A DNA stretch of 9,797 bases from Acidobacteriota bacterium (GCA_021841795.1 JAKCDN010000085.1:1-9797); one strand, 5' to 3'; shown: positions 1 through 8,105, counted from the stretch's first letter. A program made the numbers and translations. The notes: generated from the sequence alone by a model not told the origin.

Positions 1-209
1 ACATCGCTGGTATCTTCAGGAAACGGATTCTGGATGGACTGCTGCTGGCCGCGGGAAGGCGATTGCGCCGCGGGTGGATCGGCGGAGCCGGGGGGCTGAT
101 TCTGCCGGGAGTCAGAGCCATTGCCGGCGCTTTGCGCCCGCGCGCGCAACGCGCCGCCGGCTACTGCGAGACAAACCAGCATCAACCCTGTGGACAGCCC
201 TTTCTTCAT
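1..209 (-). CDS. N-terminal fragment of a secreted protein, function unknown (runs off left edge)
   Basis: The minus strand reads openly from an ATG at 209-207 to the window edge, giving 69 codons. The start is supported by AGGA seven bases upstream (217-220 on the plus strand). The protein begins MKKGLSTGLMLVCLAVAGG, a classical signal peptide with two lysines followed by a hydrophobic core, and a signal peptidase I site is likely after ALRARA. The mature N-terminus is low complexity, rich in Ser, Gln, Pro, Gly and Asn, and then reads IQNPFPEDTSDV at the cut. This looks like a disordered linker ahead of an exported or periplasmic domain that lies outside the window. The function cannot be told from this piece. 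It is divergent from dnaX across 392 bp, so the two are not in one operon. Confidence 0.72.
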   Translation of the reverse strand, partial: MKKGLSTGLMLVCLAVAGGALRARAQSAGNGSDSRQNQPPGSADPPAAQSPSRGQQQSIQNPFPEDTSD

Positions 210-458
210 CGCAAGATCCTTTGCCTCAACAACGTCTGCCCGGCGCACAGCTCCTCTGCGGGCCCGGAAGACGGCATCATGACCGCTCAAGAAAAAGCAT
301 CGCACATCTACGCCAGGTTTTCACCAGGCTCCGGGCTGAACGAGACGCGGAGGCTCTATCGGGTAGACTGAGCGGGCCTGGAATGGTCACAGGCCGGAGT
401 GCGACCCGGGCGGAGTCGGGGCTGATCCCTTGCAGCCGCGTGCAGTTTTCGACATAGA

Positions 459-472
459 TGCGAATTTTCGCA
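459..472. repeat. Short perfect palindrome, possible operator
   Basis: TGCGAATTTTCGCA is a perfect inverted repeat with six-base arms around a TT centre. It sits about 130 bp upstream of dnaX, in the middle of the divergent intergenic region. It could be a binding site for a dimeric regulator or a small hairpin. No known consensus was recognised, and a palindrome this short can occur by chance. Confidence 0.3.
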
Positions 473-538
473 AAGCATGCAAAGGAGAAATGGCACTGCG
501 CCCGGTGATTTCCACGCACGCGCCGAACCCTGCGACGG

Positions 539-544
539 TAGAAT
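539..544 (+). promoter_or_regulatory. Possible -10 hexamer for dnaX
   Basis: TAGAAT matches five of six positions of the sigma-70 -10 consensus. Transcription from it would begin near 551, so the message would start within the 547-577 stem-loop. No good -35 sequence lies 16-18 bases upstream, and there is no TG extension. This is a weak call. Confidence 0.25.
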
Positions 545-546
545 TT

Positions 547-577
547 GAAGGGAAATCCCGGAGCGGGATTTCTTTTC
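547..577 (+). terminator. Strong stem-loop just upstream of dnaX (terminator-like or leader hairpin)
   Basis: GAAATCCCG at 552-560 and CGGGATTTC at 564-572 are perfect 9-base arms around a GAG loop. In plus-strand RNA the stem continues outward through two G-U pairs and three Watson-Crick pairs (547-551 with 573-577), for 14 bp in all. The 3' arm ends in the U-rich run UUUCUUUUC, which makes it resemble an intrinsic terminator. It ends 24 bp before the dnaX ATG and 9 bp before its ribosome binding site. It may stop transcripts arriving from the left, attenuate dnaX, or form a 5' stabilising hairpin. Confidence 0.5.
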
Positions 578-586
578 AGGCTGAAC

Positions 587-591
587 AGGAG
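587..591 (+). promoter_or_regulatory. dnaX ribosome binding site
   Basis: AGGAG lies ten bases before the ATG at 602. It decides the start in favour of this ATG over the in-frame TTG at 545, which lies 19 codons upstream, overlaps the 547-577 hairpin and would add residues not typical of the family. Confidence 0.6.
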
Positions 592-601
592 CAGTGTTGG
601 C

Positions 602-2464
602 ATGGGTTATCAGGTTCTGGCACGAAAATACCGGCCGCAACGCTTTTCCGACGTCGCGGGCCAGGACCACGTAACGCGTACGCTACTGAATGCGCTGGCG
701 CAGAACCGGATTGCGCACGGCTACATTTTCTCCGGCCATCGCGGCATCGGCAAGACGACGATTGCGCGGATTCTGGCCCAGGCGCTGAACTGCCGCACGG
801 AGATAGGGAGCGCACAGCGGCCGACGCCGGAGCCGTGCGGCACGTGCGATGCCTGCAGCGAGATTCGACAGGGCAACGCGGTGGACGTGATCGAGATCGA
901 CGCGGCGACCAACCGCGGCATCGATGAGATTCGCGAACTGCGCGACGCCGCCCGCTACTCTCCGGCGCGCGACCGCTACAAGATTTACATTCTGGACGAG
1001 GCGCATCAGATTACCGAGGCAGCCTTTAACGCGCTGCTGAAGACGCTGGAAGAGCCTCCGGCGCATGTTGTGTTCATGATGGCGACGACGGAGCCGGAGA
1101 ACATTCCCCAGACCATCCGGTCGCGCTGCCAGCACTTCAGTTTTCACGCGGTAAAGTTTGACGATATTCTGGCGCAGCTCAAGATGATCGCCGGCGAGGA
1201 GAAGGTTGACGCCGAAGACGAAGCGCTGGCGCTTCTGGCCGAGGCGGGCGACGGCTCGATGCGCGACGCGCTTTCCATCATGGATCAGGCGATTGCCTCA
1301 GCGCCGCTCGAAGACAAGCGGCCCAGACTGTCGACCGAACAGATTCGCGAACTGATGGGCTCGGTACCGAGCACAGTGTTTGAAAGGCTGCTGGAAGCGG
1401 TGGCCGCGGGACAAAGCGCTCCGCTGATGGAACAGTTAAATGTACTGCTCAATGCCGGACACAGCCCGCTCTCGCTGGCGCGGCAGATGGTGCGCTACCT
1501 GCGCAACACGCTGATGGCCAAGCTGGGCGGCGAGCAGACGGAGCTGCTGCAGATTTCGACCGACGAACGCGCCCGCGCGGTGCGCACGGCCCTGCTGTTC
1601 ACGGAAGAAGAGATTACGCGCAACCTGCAGATCGTATTACGCACCTTTGACGATCTGAACTACCGCCAGGAGCAGCGGTTCCACCTGGAACTGGGTTTGC
1701 TGAAGCTGATTCACGCGCAGCGCCTGCTACCGATGGAAGAGTTGCTGAGCAGCGTGGCCGGAGGGACGAGCGCGCGTACGGCGCCGGCGGGCACAGCCGG
1801 GCCGCGGGTTTCGCCGCCTACGCCGGCGTCAACAGGCACGGCGGCGCGCGAACCGGGCGGCTGGAGCGCGACACCGCCTTCGCGGACAGCCCCAAAGCCG
1901 GAGAGCCGTCCGACGATGAGCAGGCCGGCAGCGGCCGAGCCGGCCATGACAGCGCGCGTCGCGGCCCCGGAGCTTTCACCGTTCCCTGCCGCACCCGCGG
2001 CCGGATTTAAACCGGCCGAACCGATCACCGAAGGCGCGCTGGCAGTTGCGCCCGAGGCCGCGGCGGCGGCCGAGCTGAACGTGGAATCCGTCCGAGAGCA
2101 GGTTGTCTCGGCCCTGGGCGAGGCGGGCCACGCTTCAGCAGCGCAACTGCTGAGGAATGGAGCCTGGCGGCTGGAGACAACCGCGGTGCAGGTGAGCGTG
2201 CCCGGGATCGGCAAAAAGATGCTGGTCCTGACGGTGAACGCAGCGGCGGAAAAGGTGGTGCGTCAGGAGTTGCAGCGACTGGGCGCGCCGACGCGTTTTG
2301 TGGTTGCACCGGGCGAGGGCGCGGCTCCGGCAGGGGTTGCAGCGGCACCGGCGGCAGCCGCAGGGAGCGTGCAGGAGGCGGCGCTCAATCATCCACTGGT
2401 GAAGCGCGCACAGGAGATCTTCAAGGCCGAAGTGCGCAGCATCGTCGATCTGCGACAGAAGTGA
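602..2464 (+). CDS. dnaX: DNA polymerase III subunit gamma/tau (DnaX)
   Basis: DnaX is the AAA+ ATPase of the clamp loader, which places the sliding clamp on DNA and links polymerase cores at the replication fork. The protein is 620 aa, against 643 for E. coli tau. It opens MGYQVLARKYRPQRF, the conserved family start. Walker A is GHRGIGKT (residues 45-52). The zinc site is C64, C79, C82 and C85, and the Walker B/DEAH box is at 132-135. A sensor-1 region (ATTEPENIPQTIRSRC) follows, then the collar domain to about residue 380. Residues about 384-490 are an Ala/Pro/Thr-rich linker, and about 491-620 form the C-terminal part, with a second Ala-rich patch near 569-593. I saw no A-rich slippery heptamer like the one that makes gamma in E. 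coli, so a single product is likely. It heads the dnaX-ybaB-recR cluster. Confidence 0.95.
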   Translation: MGYQVLARKYRPQRFSDVAGQDHVTRTLLNALAQNRIAHGYIFSGHRGIGKTTIARILAQALNCRTEIGSAQRPTPEPCGTCDACSEIRQGNAVDVIEIDAATNRGIDEIRELRDAARYSPARDRYKIYILDEAHQITEAAFNALLKTLEEPPAHVVFMMATTEPENIPQTIRSRCQHFSFHAVKFDDILAQLKMIAGEEKVDAEDEALALLAEAGDGSMRDALSIMDQAIASAPLEDKRPRLSTEQIRELMGSVPSTVFERLLEAVAAGQSAPLMEQLNVLLNAGHSPLSLARQMVRYLRNTLMAKLGGEQTELLQISTDERARAVRTALLFTEEEITRNLQIVLRTFDDLNYRQEQRFHLELGLLKLIHAQRLLPMEELLSSVAGGTSARTAPAGTAGPRVSPPTPASTGTAAREPGGWSATPPSRTAPKPESRPTMSRPAAAEPAMTARVAAPELSPFPAAPAAGFKPAEPITEGALAVAPEAAAAAELNVESVREQVVSALGEAGHASAAQLLRNGAWRLETTAVQVSVPGIGKKMLVLTVNAAAEKVVRQELQRLGAPTRFVVAPGEGAAPAGVAAAPAAAAGSVQEAALNHPLVKRAQEIFKAEVRSIVDLRQK

Positions 2465-2480
2465 GGAGATTCAGGAGAAC

Positions 2481-2810
2481 ATGATCAACCCGCTCAAGAT
2501 TTCCGAGATGCTATCGAAGGCCGGCGAGATGCAGGAGCAGGTGCAGCGCAAGCTGGGAGAGACCGTAGTCGAAGGATCGAGCGGAGGCGGCGCGGTAACG
2601 GCAACCATGAATGGAAAGAAGGAGCTGCTGAGACTCCACATCGACCCCTCGGCGGTGACCAGCCTGAGCGCAGGCGAGGCGGACGTGGAGATGCTCGAAG
2701 ACCTGATTGTGGGCGCGGTGAACGAAGCGGGACGGAAGGCGGATGAGGCCATCAAGTCCAGCATGCAGGGCCTGCTCGGGGGATTGAAGATTCCGGGACT
2801 GAGCGATTGA
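2481..2810 (+). CDS. ybaB: YbaB/EbfC family nucleoid-associated DNA-binding protein
   Basis: The 109-aa product is the usual length for YbaB/EbfC, small dimeric proteins that bind DNA and are found almost always between dnaX and recR. The sequence fits the family: an N-terminal helix rich in Met, Gln and Glu (about residues 5-27), a Gly-rich turn (EGSSGGGAVTATMNGKKEL) leading into beta strands, and an acidic and then basic C-terminal helix (DVEMLEDLIVGAVNEAGRKA). It starts 16 bp after the dnaX stop, with AGGAG at 2473-2477 close to the ATG and a further GAGGAG at the dnaX stop, so translation is probably coupled. The precise cellular role of the family is not settled. Roles in nucleoid structure or in DNA repair with RecR are proposed from context. 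Confidence 0.93.
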   Translation: MINPLKISEMLSKAGEMQEQVQRKLGETVVEGSSGGGAVTATMNGKKELLRLHIDPSAVTSLSAGEADVEMLEDLIVGAVNEAGRKADEAIKSSMQGLLGGLKIPGLSD

Positions 2811-2874
2811 GAGCGGACGCTCCGAGGTACGGGAGCATTCCGGCATGGAAACAGAATCGTGAAAGGCGAGCCAC

Positions 2875-3474
2875 GTGTCACGCTACGCGGAGCCGATGCT
2901 CCGGCTCATCGAAGAACTGAAGAAGCTGCCCGGCGTGGGCACCAAGAGCGCGCAGCGCTATGCGTTCCACATTCTGCGCGCCAGCGATGAAGACGCGGCT
3001 GCGCTTGCGGAAGCTGTGCGCGGGGTAAAGGCCAGCCTGCGCCTGTGCTCGATCTGCAACAGCGTCACCGACATCGACCCGTGCGCTTACTGCGCCAGCC
3101 CGGTGCGCAACAAGCGTCTGGTGTGCGTGGTGGAAGAGGCAACGAATGTTGCCTCGGTGGAACGTACGCAGAGCTATCAGGGCGTCTATCACGTGCTGCA
3201 CGGAACGCTCTCGCCGCTGCACGGCGTGGGACCGGACCAGCTGCGCGCGCAATCGCTGATCGGCCGCGTGGAGCGCGGGGAGATCGACGAGGTGATTCTC
3301 GCCACCAGTCCGACTCTCGAAGGCGAGGCTACGGCCGATTGGCTGGCAACCGCGTTGCGCAGGTTTTCAGTGAAGATCACGCGGATTGCAACGGGCGTAC
3401 CCGCCGGCAGCGACATTGAATACGCCGACGAGGTGACGATGGCGCGGGCGATCGAGGGACGCAGAGAGATGTAA
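2875..3474 (+). CDS. recR: Recombination mediator protein RecR
   Basis: RecR works with RecF and RecO to load RecA on single-stranded gaps. The product is 199 aa (E. coli RecR is 201). It shows the whole family order: an N-terminal helix-hairpin-helix (LPGVGTKSAQRYAFHIL, residues 18-34), a four-cysteine zinc finger (C58, C61, C70, C73), a Toprim domain beginning near residue 82 with its acidic pair E87-E88, and the C-terminal segment TRIATGVPAGSDIEYADE. The GTG start at 2875 is supported by AAAGG at 2862-2866, eight bases upstream, and by the conserved RYAEPMLRLIEELKKLPG opening. It lies 64 bp after ybaB on the same strand and probably shares its transcript. Confidence 0.95.
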   Translation: MSRYAEPMLRLIEELKKLPGVGTKSAQRYAFHILRASDEDAAALAEAVRGVKASLRLCSICNSVTDIDPCAYCASPVRNKRLVCVVEEATNVASVERTQSYQGVYHVLHGTLSPLHGVGPDQLRAQSLIGRVERGEIDEVILATSPTLEGEATADWLATALRRFSVKITRIATGVPAGSDIEYADEVTMARAIEGRREM

Positions 3475-3586
3475 GCCAGGATCGATCTTTGGCTCCGCGT
3501 GAGCAGTCCACGCCTGCAAAAAAGCGAGAGAGCCGCTCCGCCCGTCCCGCCTTATGGTTGCAGGGAAATCCGACTTCCCCGAGAGA
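3475..3586. terminator. Convergent gap between recR and kdpC with weak hairpins
   Basis: Two transcription units end towards each other here. Two imperfect inverted repeats are visible. One, at 3474-3494 (AGCCAGG with TTTGGCT), directly follows the recR stop. The other, at 3563-3579 (GGGAA with TTCCC), follows the kdpC stop on the minus strand. Neither has a long uridine tract, so these are only possible termination sites. No gene is seen. Confidence 0.3.
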
Positions 3587-4150
3587 TTACCTCAATCCAT
3601 CGAGCGCCATATTCAGTTCGAGCACGTTGACGCGGGGCTCGCCGAGGAAGCCGAGCTGGCGGCCCTCGGTGTGGTCCGCGACGAGCCGGCGGAGTTTTTC
3701 CGGAGCGATGCCGCGCGCGGCGGCGACGCGATCGATCTGGTAATAGGCATTGTCAGGCGTGATATCGGGATCGAGGCCGGAGCCGGAGGTTGTGACCATA
3801 TCGATGGGCACGGGCTTGCCGGGGTTCTGCGCTGCCAGTTTGTCGATGTCGCCCTGAATGCGCTTGACCAGGGTGGCGTTGGACTGGGCGAGGTTGGAGC
3901 CGCCGGAGTTTTGCGCGTCGTAGCCGTTGCCCGCCGCCGAAGGGCGGGGATGGAAATACCTGTTCGAAGTGAAGCTCTGCGCGATGAGCGCGGAGCCGAT
4001 GACCTGGCCGTCGTGAAGAATCAAGCTGCCGTCGGCCTGCCGCTGCAACAGGAGGTGGGCGAGCCCTGTCATCACGAGCGGGTATCCGAGGCCGAAGAGC
4101 ACGGCGGTGACGACGGTGAAGAGAATCGAGGTCTTCCAGATGGGATGCAC
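3587..4150 (-). CDS. kdpC: Potassium-transporting ATPase subunit KdpC
   Basis: KdpC is the single-span accessory subunit of the KdpFABC K+ pump. It helps couple ATP binding in KdpB to transport. The start chosen is the GTG at 4150-4148. It has AGGAG seven bases upstream, and the protein then opens directly with a membrane segment (about residues 7-28, ILFTVVTAVLFGLGYPLV), as in other KdpC proteins. This gives 187 aa, near the family's usual 190. A longer in-frame ATG at 4243 would overlap the end of kdpB and add 31 untypical residues. Family signatures are SFTSNRYFHPRPSAAGNGYD (59-78), the NSGGSNL stretch (81-87) and SGSGLDPDIT (122-131). It follows kdpB after 58 bp and is the last gene of the operon. 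Confidence 0.94.
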   Translation of the reverse strand: MHPIWKTSILFTVVTAVLFGLGYPLVMTGLAHLLLQRQADGSLILHDGQVIGSALIAQSFTSNRYFHPRPSAAGNGYDAQNSGGSNLAQSNATLVKRIQGDIDKLAAQNPGKPVPIDMVTTSGSGLDPDITPDNAYYQIDRVAAARGIAPEKLRRLVADHTEGRQLGFLGEPRVNVLELNMALDGLR

Positions 4151-4157
4151 AAAGTTT

Positions 4158-4162
4158 CTCCT
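4158..4162 (-). promoter_or_regulatory. kdpC ribosome binding site
   Basis: On the minus strand AGGAG lies seven bases before the GTG at 4150. This is better placed than anything in front of the upstream ATG at 4243 and sets the kdpC start. Confidence 0.7.
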
Positions 4163-4208
4163 AAAGCAGGTTGCCGTTTGCGAAGCGGGCAGCGCTCCGC
4201 GTTGAAGC

Positions 4209-6242
4209 CTACGCCAGATGCAGAGCGCCCAGGCAGAAGTCAATCATCCAGATGCCGACAAAGGGAAGGATGATCCCGCCGAGGCCGTAGATCAGAAGAT
4301 TGTTGCGCAACAGAACGCCGGCGGGCTTGGGCTCATACTTGACGCCCTTGAGGGCCAGGGGAATGAGGGCGACGATGATGAGCGCGTTGAAGATGACGGC
4401 CGACAAGATCGCGGACTGCGGCGAGTGAAGGTGCATGATGTTGAGCGTGTTGAGCACGGGGAAAACGCCGGCAAACATGGCGGGAATGATGGCGAAATAC
4501 TTGGCCACATCGTTGGCGATGGAGAATGTGGTCAGCGCGCCGCGGGTCATGAGGAGCTGCTTGCCGATCTCGACGATCTCGATGAGCTTGGTGGGATTGG
4601 AGTCGAGGTCAACCATATTGCCGGCTTCTTTTGCGGCCTGCGTACCTGAGTTCATGGCCACGCCGACGTCGGCCTGAGCGAGCGCGGGAGCGTCATTGGT
4701 GCCATCGCCGGTCATGGCGACGAGTTTGCCCTTGCCCTGCTCGCGCTTGATGAGATCCATCTTGTCTTTGGGCTTGGCCTCGGCCAGAAAATCATCGACG
4801 CCGGCCTCGCGCGCGATGACGGCGGCGGTGAGGGGGTTGTCGCCGGTGATCATGATGGTGCGGATGCCCATGGCGCGCAGCCGCGCCAGGCGGTCTTTGA
4901 GCCCGCCCTTGACCACGTCCTTGAGGTAGATGACGCCGAGCGCGGTGGAGTTTTCCGCCACCACCAGCGGCGTTCCGCCCATGCGCGCGATCTCTTCAAC
5001 ACTCTCACGCACCTTTTGCGGGAGCATCGATCCCTGCTCTTCAAGGAAGCGGGCGATAGCGTCGACCGAGCCCTTGCGGATGCGTGTTCCGGGCAGGTTC
5101 ACGCCGCTCATGCGCGTCTGCGCGGTGAAGGGGACGAACTCGGCGTGCGTGCCGGCCAGATCGCGGCCGCGCAGGTTGTATTTGTCCTTGGCCAAGACGA
5201 CGATCGAGCGGCCCTCGGGAGTTTCGTCGGAGAGCGAGGCCAACTGGGCGGCGTTGGCCAGACGCTCGTGACTGACGTCGGGCGCGGGCAGAAACTCCGT
5301 GGCCTGGCGATTGCCGAGAGTGATGGTTCCGGTTTTATCGAGCAGCAAGGTATTGACGTCGCCGGCGGCCTCGACCGCACGCCCGCTCATGGCAAGGACG
5401 TTGTATTGCACGAGGCGGTCCATGCCGGCAATGCCGATGGCGGAGAGCAATCCGCCGATGGTGGTGGGAATGAGGCAGACCAGCAGCGAAACCAGCACGA
5501 AGACCGTTTGCGGCGCGCGGGCGTAGACGGCAAAGGGCTGGAGCGTGACGACGGCGAGAAGAAAGATGATGGTGAGGCCCGAGAGCAGAATGCTGAGCGC
5601 GATCTCGTTGGGGGTCTTCTGCCGCTGCGCGCCCTCGACCAGCGCGATCATGCGATCGAGAAAGGTCTCGCCGGGATTGGAGGTGATTTTGACCTTGACC
5701 CAGTCGGAGAGAACCCTGGTGCCGCCGGTGACGGCGGAGCGGTCACCGCCCGCCTCGCGGATAACGGGCGCGGACTCGCCGGTGATGGCCGACTCGTCTA
5801 CCGAAGCCACGCCTTCGATGACCTCGCCGTCGCCGGCGATGTAATGTCCTGCGGCAACGTAGATGATGTCGCCGGCGCGAAGATCGCCGCTGACGACTTC
5901 TTCAAAGCTGCCATCGTCTTTGTAGCGACTGGCAATGGTCTCGCCCTTGGCCTTGCGCAGGGTGTCCGCCTGGGCCTTGCCGCGGCCCTCGGCCATGGCT
6001 TCGGCAAAGTTGGCGAACAGCACCGTGAACCAGAGCCAGAGCGTGATCTGGAGGTTGAACCCGAAGCTCTCAGGATGCCGGTGAACGTTCTCAGCCAAGA
6101 GCAACGAAGTGAGCACACAGCCCACTTCAACCACAAACATCACCGGATTTTTGACCATGCCGCGGGGATTGAGTTTGCGGAAACTCTCCACAATGGCGGG
6201 GCCAATAATCTTTGTATCCCAAATGCTGATTTTGTCTGCCAT
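4209..6242 (-). CDS. kdpB: Potassium-transporting ATPase ATP-binding subunit KdpB
   Basis: KdpB is the P-type ATPase subunit of the high-affinity K+ pump in the inner membrane. The product is 677 aa (E. coli 682). The membrane spans and cytoplasmic domains are in the expected order. The actuator loop TGES is at 154-157, and its serine is the site of inhibitory phosphorylation in E. coli KdpB. Next come the membrane segment with CLIPTTIGG (256-264), the phosphorylation motif DKTGT (302-306, catalytic D302), the nucleotide-binding TPEGRS (341-346) and KGS (390-392), then TGDN (466-469) and GDGTNDAPA (512-520). Further hydrophobic spans lie towards the C-terminus. All catalytic residues are present. 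The ribosome binding site is weak (only GGAC-like bases before the ATG), and 125 bp separate it from kdpA. Confidence 0.97.
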   Translation of the reverse strand: MADKISIWDTKIIGPAIVESFRKLNPRGMVKNPVMFVVEVGCVLTSLLLAENVHRHPESFGFNLQITLWLWFTVLFANFAEAMAEGRGKAQADTLRKAKGETIASRYKDDGSFEEVVSGDLRAGDIIYVAAGHYIAGDGEVIEGVASVDESAITGESAPVIREAGGDRSAVTGGTRVLSDWVKVKITSNPGETFLDRMIALVEGAQRQKTPNEIALSILLSGLTIIFLLAVVTLQPFAVYARAPQTVFVLVSLLVCLIPTTIGGLLSAIGIAGMDRLVQYNVLAMSGRAVEAAGDVNTLLLDKTGTITLGNRQATEFLPAPDVSHERLANAAQLASLSDETPEGRSIVVLAKDKYNLRGRDLAGTHAEFVPFTAQTRMSGVNLPGTRIRKGSVDAIARFLEEQGSMLPQKVRESVEEIARMGGTPLVVAENSTALGVIYLKDVVKGGLKDRLARLRAMGIRTIMITGDNPLTAAVIAREAGVDDFLAEAKPKDKMDLIKREQGKGKLVAMTGDGTNDAPALAQADVGVAMNSGTQAAKEAGNMVDLDSNPTKLIEIVEIGKQLLMTRGALTTFSIANDVAKYFAIIPAMFAGVFPVLNTLNIMHLHSPQSAILSAVIFNALIIVALIPLALKGVKYEPKPAGVLLRNNLLIYGLGGIILPFVGIWMIDFCLGALHLA

Positions 6243-6367
6243 GACCGTCCGTTTCGTAAAGCAGGTTTAACCGACTGATTGCATTTCCCGACTTGCATTG
6301 CGCGCGCGATCGCGAAGAGACCGGCAGCGCGTGTTTGTCTCAGAAGCAAGAGCAAACAGCAGGAAGT
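6243..6367 (-). other. kdpA-kdpB intergenic spacer with imperfect direct repeat
   Basis: This 125-bp spacer is long for a kdp operon. On the plus strand it carries CCGACTGATTGCATT (6271-6285) and CCGACTTGCATT (6288-6299), an imperfect direct repeat differing by a three-base gap. A small minus-strand frame starts at 6355 and runs into kdpB in another frame, but it shows no family features and I do not call it. Confidence 0.35.
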
Positions 6368-8104
6368 TCAAAAAAGTCTTCCCGTGTGCAGGAGCAAATG
6401 CTCGAGAATCGGTCCCAGGCTCAAGGCCGGGAAGAATGTAAGCGCGCCGACAATGACGATGACGCCGATCAGGAGCACAGCGAACAGCGTCGAGTTGACC
6501 GGGAAGGTTCCGGGCGACGGCGGGACGCTTTTCTTCTGCGCGAGATTGCCGGCCAGGGCCAGCACGGGAATCATCATGAGGAAGCGGCCGACGAGCATGT
6601 CCCATCCCAGGCAAACGTTGTACCACCAGGTGTTGGCATTGAGGCCGGCGAAGGCCGAGCCGTTATTGCCGGCGCCGGAGGTGAAGGCGTAGAGGATTTC
6701 GCTGAATCCGTGCGGTCCCTGGTTGGCGAGCGAGGCAAGCCCCACATTGGGCAAGAGCACAAAGACGGCGCTGAAGGTGAGAATGACGAGCGGAAAGATC
6801 AGCGCGTAGAGCATTGCCATCTTGACGTCGTAGGCCTCGATCTTCTTGCCCAGATACTCCGGGGTACGGCCCACCATGAGGCCGGCGATGAAGACCGAAA
6901 GCACGACGAAGATCAGCACCCCGTACATGCCGGCGCCGACGCCGCCGAAGACGACCTCGCCGAGCATGATGTTGACCAGCGGCACCATGCCGCCGAGGGG
7001 AGTGAAGCTGTCGTGCATACCGTTGACCGCGCCGCAACTGGCGTCGGTGGTAACGGTGGCAAAGAGCGCGGAATCGGCGATGCCGAAGCGGGTCTCCTTG
7101 CCCTCCATATTTCCGCCGGGCGCAGTCGCGGTACGTGTTTGAGCGGCATCGTGAATCAGGGGATGCGGCTGGGACTCAGCCCAGTAGCAGACGGTGAAAC
7201 CGACGGCGAAGAGCGCGAACATGGCGCCGAGGACAGCCCAGCCGTGACCGGGAGAGCCGGTCATGCGGCCCAGGGTGTAGGTAAGCCCGGCAGGAATGAT
7301 GAAGATGGAGAGAATCTCAAAGAAGTTCGACAGCGGCGTCGGATTCTCAAAAGGATGCGCGCTGTTGGCGTTGAAGAAGCCGCCGCCGTTGGTGCCGAGC
7401 ATCTTGATGGCTTCCTGCGAAGCGACGGGGCCCTGGGCGATGGTTTGCGCCTGGGAGGGGTTTTCGAGGGTGTGGGCGACGGTGTAGGGATGGAGGTTCT
7501 GGGGCACGCCCTGGGCCACGAGCAGCAACCCGTAGACGATGCAGGCCGGAAGGAACACATAAAAGAGCGAGCGCGTCATATCGACCCAGAAATTGCCGAT
7601 GGTGCCGGAGCCGGTGCGCCGGATGCCGCGAATGAGCGCAACCGCGACGCAAAGGCCAAGCGCCGCGGACCAGAAGTTATGCGTGGCAAGGCCGACCATC
7701 TGCGTGAGATAGCTCATGGTGGTCTCGGGCACATAGGACTGCCAGTTGGTATTGGTGGTAAAGCTGGCGGCAGTGTTCCATGCCAGGTCAGGTCCGACGG
7801 CGGCAAGATGCTGGGGGTTGGCCCAGCCCTGCAGCAGCCCCTGCATGCGCTCGACGACGTAGGTGAACACGAGGCTCGCGGCCGAGAATCCGAGCGCGGC
7901 AAAAGCGTATTCGCGCCAGTTCATCTCCGTGTCGGCTTTGATGCCGCAGAGCTTGTAGAGGAGCCGCTCGATGGGGCGAAACACGGGATCGAGCCAGGTA
8001 CGCTCGCCTTCCATGACGTGCGCCAGGTAGGTTCCCACCGGGCGAACGGTCGCCAGCAGGACGATCGAGTAGATGGCGAACTGCAACCAGCCGTTGACGG
8101 ACAT
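6368..8104 (-). CDS. kdpA: Potassium-transporting ATPase potassium-binding subunit KdpA
   Basis: KdpA forms the K+-selective pore of the pump, a channel-like protein with four repeated pore loops. The 578-aa product (E. coli 557) has about ten hydrophobic spans and all four filter regions: TTNTNWQSY (116-124), GTNGGGFFNANSAHPFENPT (237-256), TTDASCGAVNGMHDS (352-366) and SGAGNNGSAFAG (476-487). The conserved NMEGKETRFG precedes the third loop. The ATG at 8104 is one base after the kdpF stop. Its GGAG ribosome binding site (8115-8118) lies inside the last kdpF codons, so the two are translationally coupled. The extra length over E. coli is spread across the soluble loops and termini. No key region is missing. 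Confidence 0.97.
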   Translation of the reverse strand: MSVNGWLQFAIYSIVLLATVRPVGTYLAHVMEGERTWLDPVFRPIERLLYKLCGIKADTEMNWREYAFAALGFSAASLVFTYVVERMQGLLQGWANPQHLAAVGPDLAWNTAASFTTNTNWQSYVPETTMSYLTQMVGLATHNFWSAALGLCVAVALIRGIRRTGSGTIGNFWVDMTRSLFYVFLPACIVYGLLLVAQGVPQNLHPYTVAHTLENPSQAQTIAQGPVASQEAIKMLGTNGGGFFNANSAHPFENPTPLSNFFEILSIFIIPAGLTYTLGRMTGSPGHGWAVLGAMFALFAVGFTVCYWAESQPHPLIHDAAQTRTATAPGGNMEGKETRFGIADSALFATVTTDASCGAVNGMHDSFTPLGGMVPLVNIMLGEVVFGGVGAGMYGVLIFVVLSVFIAGLMVGRTPEYLGKKIEAYDVKMAMLYALIFPLVILTFSAVFVLLPNVGLASLANQGPHGFSEILYAFTSGAGNNGSAFAGLNANTWWYNVCLGWDMLVGRFLMMIPVLALAGNLAQKKSVPPSPGTFPVNSTLFAVLLIGVIVIVGALTFFPALSLGPILEHLLLHTGRLF

Positions 8105-8105
8105 C

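Larger units (their letters stand above)
210..601. other. Divergent intergenic region upstream of dnaX
   Basis: This 392-bp stretch separates two divergently transcribed genes and must hold both promoters. Open frames crossing it on either strand lack ribosome binding sites and recognisable proteins, so I do not call a gene. Two symmetric elements are visible and listed separately: a palindrome at 459-472 and a long stem-loop at 547-577. A TAGAAT hexamer at 539-544 could be a -10 box for dnaX but has no convincing -35 partner at the right distance. The SRP RNA gene sits near dnaX in some bacteria, so I looked for its conserved apical loop here and did not find it. Confidence 0.6.

Noticed and set aside
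210..545. Possible SRP RNA (ffs) gene near dnaX
   Set aside because: The conserved GGAAGG-type apical loop and the flanking stem were not found on either strand.
545..601. TTG-initiated 19-residue N-terminal extension of DnaX
   Set aside because: The ATG at 602 has its own AGGAG site and gives the conserved family start. The extension overlaps the strong hairpin and has no ribosome binding site of its own.
4151..4243. 31-residue N-terminal extension of KdpC from an upstream ATG
   Set aside because: It would overlap kdpB, and the GTG at 4150 has a well-placed AGGAG and puts the membrane helix at the N-terminus as in other KdpC proteins.
3554..4273. 239-codon plus-strand frame across kdpC and the end of kdpB
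   Set aside because: It is antisense to a clear KdpC and shows no family features.
5016..6278. 420-codon open frame on the plus strand opposite kdpB
   Set aside because: It has the same kind of antisense shadow composition, and kdpB is certain on the other strand from its complete P-type ATPase motifs.
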